From the NCBI GenBank assembly GCA_934663655.1, contig CAKUKT010000045.1, positions 1 through 12,585 on the forward strand: 12,585 nt of DNA, read 5' to 3'. The notes below the pieces were generated by a model. It was not told where the DNA came from and did no database searches. It saw only the letters and a program-made list of their open reading frames with translations. This DNA is from an uncultured Victivallaceae bacterium (GTDB lineage Bacteria; Verrucomicrobiota; Lentisphaeria; Victivallales; Victivallaceae). Positions 6,559 to 12,585 of the stretch are shown in pieces (position 1 is the stretch's first letter; each line of letters starts with the position of its first letter). Both the position numbers and the translations under genes were made by a program.

Positions 6559-6592
6559 GCGGCTTCGTTCCATGGGGACGGAGCCGCTGTTT
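6559..6592 (+). terminator. Rho-independent terminator after the envelope pair
   Basis: GCGGCTTCGT (6559-6568) pairs with ACGGAGCCGC (6577/6578-6586) over ten base pairs including one T-G wobble, with a nine-base loop, followed by TGTTTT and further T-rich sequence. It ends the lipoprotein/DUF2059 operon. It also argues against starting the beta-mannosidase frame at 6550, since that start would lie inside this region. Confidence 0.8.
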
Positions 6593-6598
6593 TGGATT

Positions 6599-6626
6599 TT
6601 GAATGGGTGGAGTGTTGCACTATGGT
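6599..6626 (+). promoter_or_regulatory. Weak candidate promoter for the beta-mannosidase gene
   Basis: TTGAAT (6599-6604) and TATGGT (6621-6626) with a 16-base spacer lie between the terminator and the gene start. The match is mediocre. I list it because a promoter is expected here: the upstream operon ends at 6592 and the next gene begins at 6682. No convincing operator is seen; CAAACGGGTTG at about 6660-6670 is only a partial inverted repeat. Confidence 0.25.
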
Positions 6627-6681
6627 TCCCCCGGGGCGGGGCGGTTATTTTCAGGTGTACAAACGGGTTGGGAAATTATCT

Positions 6682-9156
6682 ATGAGCAAGGCATTCATTG
6701 ATTTGTCCGGGATCTGGCAACTTGTAAGAGCTGATTTGCCGGAAGAGAAGATCGACGCGGCGATTCCGGGGGACAACGCGTCGGCTCTGGTGGCGGCGGG
6801 AAAAATGCCCGATCCTTATTTCCGCAGGAATGAGCTGCAGCTCATGGATTTTATGAACTACGACTGGGAATTTTCGCGTTGTTTTGAAGTCCCGGCGTCA
6901 CTGCTGGAATACTCCGGAATCTTCCTGAATGCGGAGATGTTTGATACCTTCGGTGAAATCTCCATCAACGGTAATCCGGTCGGGGAGACTGGAAACCAAT
7001 TTCGGCGTTACCGGTTTGAGGTCAAGAAGTTTCTGCGTCCGGGCATGAACACCATTGCCGTGCGTTTCCGGAGTGCGGCCATGGTCGCCGCCGAACGGGG
7101 ACGGCAGTTGAAATATCCGATTCCCTATACTGGACACATGCATATGCCGCACCTCAATCTGATCCGCAAGACGCAGTGTTCCGCCGGTTGGGACTGGGGT
7201 ATCTGTCTGCCGACCAGCGGTATTTATGAGCGTCCTTATCTTCAGGCGGTGAAAGTGGCGCGTATCGAAGCGCTCTACACCCGTCAGGAGCATACCCCGG
7301 GCCATTGCCGGGTGGTGGTATGTGCCGAATTATACTCGGAAACCGGAGGAAGCGAGGAGTTCACCTGCACGTTCAACGGCGAGACCCGGCGCGAAGTCCG
7401 CGAGGTGGCGGCGGGAAATTCGACGCTCGAATGGGTTTTTGAAGTTGACAATCCGCGGCTGTGGTGGCCGAATGGTTACGGCAAAGCGGAACTTTACGAT
7501 CTTGAACTGCGTACCGAGACCGCCGTTGAACGCCGTCGCATCGGGCTTCGTCGTCTCCGGGTGCTCAACGAGCGGGATGAAGTTGGCGCATCGCTGGTGA
7601 TTGAGGTCAACGGGGTGCCGGTCTTCGCCAAAGGTGCGAACTGGATTCCCGCCGATGCGATGCCGTCGCGTCAAACCCGGGAGCGCTTCGTGGAACTGCT
7701 TTCCTCGGCGCGCGACGCCAACATGAATATCATCCGGGTCTGGGGTGGTGGAGAATATGAACGCGATGAGTTCTACGACCTCTGTGACGAATACGGCATT
7801 CTGATCTGGCATGATATGATGTTTTCATGTTCGCTCTATCCGGCTGATCGGGAATTTCTGCGCGACGTCGCCGAGGAGGCGAATTTCCAGGTGCGCCGTC
7901 TGCGCCACCACGCGTCGCTGGCGCTCTGGTGCGGGGACAACGAGTGCATCGGAGCGTTGAACTGGTTTGAGGAGTCGCGCAACAAACGCGACCTGTATCT
8001 GCTCAACTACGACCGGTTGAACCGGGTGCTGGATGAGGCGGTTTACAACAACGATCCGGAACGGATGTTCTGGCCGAGCTCTCCCTGCGGCGGTCCGGGG
8101 AATTTCGATGACAACTGGCTGTCGGACAGTTTCGGCGACATGCATTACTGGCAGGTGTGGCACGGCGCAAAGGATTTTGACGCCTATTATCGGGTGCAAC
8201 CGCGTTTCTGTTCGGAGTTCGGTTTCCAGTCGTTCCCGTCGCTGGAGACGGTGGAGAGTTTCGCGTTGCCGGAGGACTTCAACGTCTTCAGCCCGGTGCT
8301 GGATCATCACCAGAGATGTCCGATGGGCAACAAATCGATCATCGGCATGTTTGGAGTATATTTCCGGATGCCGTCCGGATTTGGAAATTTTCTCTACCTT
8401 TCGCAGGCTCAGCAGGCGTTGGCGATCAAGACCGGCGTGGAATACTGGCGGACGCTGCGTCCCCGCTGTATGGGAACGATTTTCTGGCAGCTCAACGACA
8501 ACTGGCCGGTAGCCTCCTGGTCGTCGATTGAATACGGCGGCCGCTGGAAACAGCTGCACTATCAGGCCCGTCGTTTTTACGCTCCGGTAATCGGGGTGGC
8601 GGCGAACATCCCCGGCGTCGGCGTCCGGGTTTGCGCGGTGAACGACTTGCCGCGGGCGGTGGCGGTTGAGTTGAAAATGACGATGCGTGACTTCGCCGGA
8701 AATGTGCTCAAGAACTGGGAGTTCCGTCACGAATTTCCCGGAGCCGGCAGTCATGAATTTGTGGTGATGTCGGCGGCGGACTTTCCGGCGCCCTTCGACA
8801 CCGGTTTCCTCGAACTGGAGACGACCGGGGTTGATGCTGAGGGAAGATCATTCTGCCATGAGAATACCGCCTTCCTGACTCCGCCGAAGTGCAGCGAACT
8901 GGCGGAAACCCGCATTGAGGCGGAGATTACCGGCAGTGAAGAAGAGCCGGGAGCATTCCGGATCCGCCTGACGAGCGGGGCGCCGGCTTTCTTCGTATGG
9001 CTGGCGGTGGAGGGCGACGCCGGGCGTTTCAGCGACAACAGCTTCACGTTGCTGCCGGATCGTCCGGTCGAACTTGCATACCGCGCGGCGGGAAAACTTG
9101 ACTGCGCCGACCTGAAACGGCGGCTGCGGATTGTTCATCTGCGCGAAACCTATTGA
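6682..9156 (+). CDS. Beta-mannosidase, glycoside hydrolase family 2
   Basis: An 824-residue enzyme that removes terminal beta-linked mannose from the non-reducing end of oligosaccharides such as mannan fragments or the Man-beta-GlcNAc core of N-glycans. Domain order is that of GH2: a jelly-roll sugar-binding domain (about 1-190) containing GWDWG at 169-173, an immunoglobulin-like domain (about 195-300), a TIM barrel (about 305-600) and C-terminal beta domains. Barrel motifs are GANWIPAD at 318-325, RVWGGGEYE ending at E360, WCGDNE with acid/base E421, and SEFGFQ with nucleophile E512. The 91-residue spacing of the two glutamates is normal for beta-mannosidases. No signal peptide is visible, so it is probably cytosolic and acts on imported sugars. 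The ATG at 6682 is preferred over one at 6550, because homologues begin with the FIDLSGIWQL-type sequence and a terminator precedes. The ribosome-binding site (GGGA, 6670-6673) is weak. It is followed by a GH38 alpha-mannosidase. Confidence 0.93.
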   Translation: MSKAFIDLSGIWQLVRADLPEEKIDAAIPGDNASALVAAGKMPDPYFRRNELQLMDFMNYDWEFSRCFEVPASLLEYSGIFLNAEMFDTFGEISINGNPVGETGNQFRRYRFEVKKFLRPGMNTIAVRFRSAAMVAAERGRQLKYPIPYTGHMHMPHLNLIRKTQCSAGWDWGICLPTSGIYERPYLQAVKVARIEALYTRQEHTPGHCRVVVCAELYSETGGSEEFTCTFNGETRREVREVAAGNSTLEWVFEVDNPRLWWPNGYGKAELYDLELRTETAVERRRIGLRRLRVLNERDEVGASLVIEVNGVPVFAKGANWIPADAMPSRQTRERFVELLSSARDANMNIIRVWGGGEYERDEFYDLCDEYGILIWHDMMFSCSLYPADREFLRDVAEEANFQVRRLRHHASLALWCGDNECIGALNWFEESRNKRDLYLLNYDRLNRVLDEAVYNNDPERMFWPSSPCGGPGNFDDNWLSDSFGDMHYWQVWHGAKDFDAYYRVQPRFCSEFGFQSFPSLETVESFALPEDFNVFSPVLDHHQRCPMGNKSIIGMFGVYFRMPSGFGNFLYLSQAQQALAIKTGVEYWRTLRPRCMGTIFWQLNDNWPVASWSSIEYGGRWKQLHYQARRFYAPVIGVAANIPGVGVRVCAVNDLPRAVAVELKMTMRDFAGNVLKNWEFRHEFPGAGSHEFVVMSAADFPAPFDTGFLELETTGVDAEGRSFCHENTAFLTPPKCSELAETRIEAEITGSEEEPGAFRIRLTSGAPAFFVWLAVEGDAGRFSDNSFTLLPDRPVELAYRAAGKLDCADLKRRLRIVHLRETY

Positions 9157-9163
9157 TCTACAA

Positions 9164-9197
9164 GCACCTTTGCCGTTGATTGCGGCAAAGGCGCTTT
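9164..9197 (+). terminator. Hairpin terminator/attenuator between the two mannosidase genes
   Basis: CCTTTGCCG (9167-9175) and CGGCAAAGG (9183-9191) form a perfect nine-base-pair stem with a seven-base loop. It extends outward by GC/GC across one mismatch and is followed by TTTAATT. It begins eight bases after the beta-mannosidase stop. The T-run is short, so it may only partly terminate, letting some transcripts continue into the alpha-mannosidase gene. Confidence 0.65.
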
Positions 9198-9203
9198 AAT
9201 TAC

Positions 9204-9215
9204 GCAATCGATTGC
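9204..9215 (+). promoter_or_regulatory. LacI-family-like operator candidate before the alpha-mannosidase gene
   Basis: GCAATCGATTGC is a perfect 12-base palindrome with a central CG, the form typical of LacI/GalR-family operators. It lies between the terminator hairpin and the ribosome-binding site of the alpha-mannosidase gene, with an AT-rich TTTAAT (9195-9200) just upstream as a possible -10. About three perfect 12-base palindromes are expected by chance in a window this long, so position and form, not rarity, support it. No regulator gene is in the window. Confidence 0.4.
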
Positions 9216-9247
9216 AATGAAGATGCCGTCAAGGAGTGGAAAGTAAA

Positions 9248-12200
9248 ATGACTGAACGGGAAATCGAAATTTACCTGACCAGGGTAAAACAATTCTACAA
9301 GCGTCTGGAGACGCACTATTTTACTGAAAAACGTGACTTTTCCGCCCGGTTGGGGCACAGTGTCGAACCGACTCCTTTCGCCGAACGTGACCGGCTTGAA
9401 TACGTTCCGGTTGCCGCCGGAGACACCTGGGGATCACTCTGGGACAGCGCCTGGATCGAACTCGATGGGGAGATTCCGCCGGAATGGGCCGGCAAACCGG
9501 TGTCGTGCCGGATCAACGCCGGTGGCGAAGGGTTGATCTTTGACGAGAGCGGCTGTCCGGTCTGGAGTCTGGCGATCTCCAGCGTCTGCGCACATGACTA
9601 CCGCAAGGAGTGGTATCACTTCACTGACGCGGCGAAACCGGGTAAATTCTCGCTGCTGCTGGAGGTCGCCGCCAATGGGCTGTTCGGAGCCGAGGGAACG
9701 GGGGAGACTGAAGCGATGGGGGTGCGTCCGGGACCATGTTCTCCGGGGCACATCATCTATCTCCAGTACGGAATTTTCAACCGCGAGGTCTGGGCTCTGC
9801 ACCTTGACGTTGAAATCATGCTCGGATTGCTCGGTTATCGCGAGGGCAGCACTGGATTTAATTACAGCAGTGGCGCATATCGGCGAGGAAGTTACAGGGA
9901 GTCGCAGTTGCTGGCGGTGCTCAACCGTGCCGCCGACGTTTACGCGGACAACCCCGCCAATGCGGCGGCGGCGCGCCGGGTGCTCGCGACTGAACTCAAA
10001 CGTCCGGCCAGTTCCGGAGCGATGCGGGTGGCCGCGGTTGGACACGCGCACATCGACACCGGCTGGTTGTGGCCGGTTCGGGAGACGGTTCGCAAGGTGG
10101 CGCGTACCTTCTCTTCGCAGCTGGCGTTGATTGAGAAATATCCTGGATATGTGTTTGGAGCATCCCAGGCGCAACACTTTGCTTTTCTCAAGGAATTTTA
10201 TCCGCAGCTTTTTGAGAAGGTCAAGGCGGCCGTCAAGTCGGGGCGATTTGAACTTCAGGGGGGCATGTGGGTGGAATGCGACTGTAATCTTACCAGTGGT
10301 GAATCGCTGGTGAGGCAGTTCATACATGGCAAGAATTTCTTCCGGGACGAGTTTGGTTTTGAGGTTAAAAATCTCTGGCTGCCGGATGTATTCGGTTATT
10401 CGGCGGCGCTGCCCCAGATCATCCGCAAGTCCGGTTGTGATTATTTCGTCACCCAGAAGATCTGCTGGAATCAGTACAATAAGTTCCCTTATCATGCGTT
10501 TCACTGGTACGGTATTGATAATTCGCAGGTGATCAGTTTCTTCCCGCCGGAAAACAACTACAATTCCGCGTTGGTCCCAAACCAACTCAATTTCGGCGCC
10601 GACAACTTTGAGGAGAACGCGGTTCTCGACGAATACCTCAGCCTTTTCGGTGTCGGTGACGGCGGTGGCGGACCCAAGGAGGAGTATATCGAACGCGGTT
10701 TGCGCTGCCGCGACCTCGACGGTTGTCCGAAAGTGAGTTTCAGCCGGGCTGACGATTTCCTTGAACGACTTTCTCGCCATTCGGACCTACTTCCGGACTG
10801 GCACGGTGAACTCTATCTTGAAATCCACCGCGGCACGCTCACAACCCAGGCGCGTACCAAGTTCGGCAACCGTCGTTGCGAGCAGATGCTGACGGCGACG
10901 GAGGTGCTTTGTTCGCTGCTTCCGGCGGATCAATATCCCAAGCGCGAACTTGACCGGTTCTGGAAGCTGTTACTGTTGAACCAATTTCATGATATCCTGC
11001 CGGGTTCGTCGATCCGGCTGGTTTACGAACGCACCGAACGCGAACACCGGGAAATTCTCGATGGATGCGCCGAGCTGGTTCGGCAGGCGGCGACTAACTT
11101 TGCCGCCGCCGACAATGTGGTGACTTTTGTAAATACGCTCGGACATCCTTTCCGGGGAATGGTCGAACTGCCCGGCGACTGGGAGGGGGCGCGGGACATC
11201 CCCTGCGAACGGCACGGCGATCGGCTCTATGCCGCGCTGGAGATGGCACCGTTGGCGTCGCGGGTGGTGTTCAAAGGCGGGAGTGCCCGGGTGGCGGCCC
11301 CGGCGCGGGAGTTTGTCCCGGTACTTGAAAACGCGAAGCTGCGCGCCGCCTTTTCGGCTGACGGGCGATTGACCTCGCTCTACGATAAGGAACTCGGACG
11401 TGAGTTTATTGCGGCTCCCGGCAACGATTTTTCGCTTTACATCGACATCCCGCACAATTACGATGCCTGGGAGATCGATCTCAACTATGAAAATGAGTGT
11501 GCCGGGAAGGCCGAACTGGTCGATATGCGGATGATTGCCTCGGGGGCGCTGCGCCAGACGCTTCAACTTGATTTCAAGGTCGGGGAGGCTTCGACGATCC
11601 GGCAGGAGATTTCGCTGGACGCCGATGGCGGCGAACTGCTCTTTTTCACCAGTGTGGACTGGCACGAGACCCACCGGATGTTGCGGGTGGCGTTCCCGAC
11701 GACGGTGATTGCACAAGACGCCACGTTTGACATTCAGTACGGTTACCTGCGTCGGCCGACCAACCGCAACACCAGCTGGGACAAGGCGCGGTTCGAGGTG
11801 GCGTGCCAGCGTTACTTTGATCTTTCGGACAGCGAATCCGGACTGGCGATTCTCAATGACGGCAAATACGGCTGCAAAGTACTCAACGGAGTTATGGACT
11901 TCAACGTACTGCGTTCACCGCTCTATCCGGATCCTGAGGCGGATCGCGGGGTGACTTCGTTTACTTTCGCGTTGCTGCCGCATCGCGGCGGCGCTGCCGA
12001 CGCAGACGTGGTGGAGCGGGCGGCGGCGCTGAACCGTCGGCCGCTGCGTCTGGATGGCGTGGAGCTGGAGGCTGCTTTCCCGTGCCGGCTGGAAAACGGC
12101 GACGGGGTGGCGATAGAGGTGCTCAAGCGTGCTGAAAAAAGTGATGATTTCGTGGTGCGGCTGGTCGAACAGCGGGGACGCCGCGGTTCATGCCGTCTGG

Positions 12201-12337
12201 TGTTCGCGCCGGGGATTTCCGCTGCCGCCGAGTGCGATTTGCTCGAATGGCGCGACCTCGCGGAACTTCAGGTCACGAACCACGGGGTCGATCTGGAATT
12301 TACTCCGTTCGAGATCAAGACGGTGCGTTTTCGTTAA
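9248..12337 (+). CDS. Alpha-mannosidase, glycoside hydrolase family 38
   Basis: A 1029-residue zinc-dependent retaining alpha-mannosidase of the Ams1/cytosolic type, cleaving terminal alpha-linked mannose. An N-terminal beta-rich domain (about 1-255) is followed by the GH38 catalytic barrel (about 258-530), a helical middle domain containing NQFHDILPGSS, and C-terminal beta-sandwich domains (about 640-1029). Expected zinc ligands and catalytic residues are present: GHAHID with H268 and D270, LPDVFGYS with nucleophile D380, HRGT at H527 in the conserved LYLEIHRGT stretch, and H581 in NQFHD. There is no signal peptide, so the product is probably cytosolic. The ATG at 9248 follows AAGGAG (9231-9236) with an 11-base spacer; a GTG at 9236 in the same frame overlaps that site and is unlikely. 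It lies downstream of the beta-mannosidase, with a hairpin and a palindromic operator candidate between. Both mannosidases probably serve one catabolic pathway. I see no terminator after the stop. Confidence 0.94.
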   Translation: MTEREIEIYLTRVKQFYKRLETHYFTEKRDFSARLGHSVEPTPFAERDRLEYVPVAAGDTWGSLWDSAWIELDGEIPPEWAGKPVSCRINAGGEGLIFDESGCPVWSLAISSVCAHDYRKEWYHFTDAAKPGKFSLLLEVAANGLFGAEGTGETEAMGVRPGPCSPGHIIYLQYGIFNREVWALHLDVEIMLGLLGYREGSTGFNYSSGAYRRGSYRESQLLAVLNRAADVYADNPANAAAARRVLATELKRPASSGAMRVAAVGHAHIDTGWLWPVRETVRKVARTFSSQLALIEKYPGYVFGASQAQHFAFLKEFYPQLFEKVKAAVKSGRFELQGGMWVECDCNLTSGESLVRQFIHGKNFFRDEFGFEVKNLWLPDVFGYSAALPQIIRKSGCDYFVTQKICWNQYNKFPYHAFHWYGIDNSQVISFFPPENNYNSALVPNQLNFGADNFEENAVLDEYLSLFGVGDGGGGPKEEYIERGLRCRDLDGCPKVSFSRADDFLERLSRHSDLLPDWHGELYLEIHRGTLTTQARTKFGNRRCEQMLTATEVLCSLLPADQYPKRELDRFWKLLLLNQFHDILPGSSIRLVYERTEREHREILDGCAELVRQAATNFAAADNVVTFVNTLGHPFRGMVELPGDWEGARDIPCERHGDRLYAALEMAPLASRVVFKGGSARVAAPAREFVPVLENAKLRAAFSADGRLTSLYDKELGREFIAAPGNDFSLYIDIPHNYDAWEIDLNYENECAGKAELVDMRMIASGALRQTLQLDFKVGEASTIRQEISLDADGGELLFFTSVDWHETHRMLRVAFPTTVIAQDATFDIQYGYLRRPTNRNTSWDKARFEVACQRYFDLSDSESGLAILNDGKYGCKVLNGVMDFNVLRSPLYPDPEADRGVTSFTFALLPHRGGAADADVVERAAALNRRPLRLDGVELEAAFPCRLENGDGVAIEVLKRAEKSDDFVVRLVEQRGRRGSCRLVFAPGISAAAECDLLEWRDLAELQVTNHGVDLEFTPFEIKTVRFR

Positions 12338-12435
12338 CCCGGTCGTACTGTTTGCAGGTGTAACCGACGACGATGGTTGCCGCCGGTGGTGAAAATTTCT
12401 CTAGGGTACCTCTATTTATTCGAGGATAAATTGAG

Positions 12436-12585
12436 ATGACGCTGGCAAAGGAATGCGAGAGGATGTACATTACAGCATCAATGACAGGAGGACAGGATGC
12501 TGAACGGATTGACAAGTTCAATGCATTTCTTGCCGAGTCCGGATTTGTGGCGAAGAAGGGGCAAATTGTCGATGCGACCATCGTT
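12436..12585 (+). CDS. IS5-type transposase fragment, N-terminally short, runs off the window
   Basis: An open frame of 50 residues to the window end, starting MTLAKECERMYITAS and ending FVAKKGQIVDATIV. The pattern FNxxL...G....KGQIVDATIV is the one seen around the first catalytic aspartate of IS5-family DDE transposases; here it is D46. In intact members that aspartate usually lies after about 100 residues. In this frame a stop (TAA, 12427-12429) precedes the ATG, so the N-terminal DNA-binding part is missing or in another frame. GAGGA (12422-12426) could serve as ribosome-binding site. Base composition is less GC-rich than the mannosidase gene next to it, in keeping with transfer. It may be a decayed insertion-sequence remnant or a short variant; the sequence beyond the window would decide. 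Confidence 0.5.
   Translation, partial: MTLAKECERMYITASMTGGQDAERIDKFNAFLAESGFVAKKGQIVDATIV

Noticed and set aside
6550..6681. 44-codon N-terminal extension of the beta-mannosidase
   Set aside because: The region contains a strong terminator hairpin (6559-6592), and beta-mannosidases start at the sequence following 6682.
9434..10780. A 448-codon - strand frame opposite the GH38 alpha-mannosidase
   Set aside because: Same effect: an antisense shadow of a well-supported gene, with no recognisable domain.

Overview
The window is about 12.6 kb of GC-rich DNA in which every supported gene lies on the + strand. It reads as chromosomal DNA of a Gram-negative, glycan-degrading bacterium. Three things suggest this: a diderm-type lipoprotein and a DUF2059 secreted protein, three glycoside-hydrolase-type genes beside two amino-acid biosynthesis genes, and the sequence style of the acetolactate synthase and the TIM-barrel protein. 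My best guess is the PVC group, and within it Lentisphaerota (Victivallis-like). That placement is inference from family resemblance, with no marker gene to confirm it.

Layout. Positions 9-1688 hold a glycosyl-hydrolase-like TIM-barrel protein whose 5' end may lie outside the window; it is followed by a hairpin terminator (1809-1862). A sigma70-like promoter (1877-1905) and a structured leader precede a TPP-dependent acetolactate synthase large subunit (2020-3726). A hairpin partly covers the ribosome-binding site of a 33-codon reading frame (3762-3863), which overlaps the start of aroA (EPSP synthase, 3860-5137) by ATGA. A possible promoter then leads to an envelope pair, a LolA-like lipoprotein (5241-6017) and a DUF2059 protein (6036-6524), closed by a strong terminator (6559-6592). 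Next come two intracellular mannosidases, a GH2 beta-mannosidase (6682-9156) and a GH38 alpha-mannosidase (9248-12337). They are separated by a hairpin terminator and a palindrome resembling a LacI-family operator. At the right edge a truncated IS5-type transposase reading frame (12436-12585) runs out of the window.

How it fits together. The GH2/GH38 pair would complete intracellular breakdown of mannose-containing oligosaccharides, releasing beta- and alpha-linked mannose. The TIM-barrel protein may belong to a separate glycan locus. The acetolactate synthase/aroA segment serves branched-chain and aromatic amino-acid synthesis. No acetolactate synthase regulatory subunit gene follows the large subunit.

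The most unusual signals are in the biosynthetic genes. The acetolactate synthase lacks an 11-residue conserved block (the ITGQVP segment) and carries a four-cysteine insertion in its C-terminal active-site loop region. The EPSP synthase lacks two commonly conserved basic residues. The small reading frame coupled to aroA is also notable. I see no clearly new multi-gene defence or mobile system, no CRISPR array and no RNA gene.
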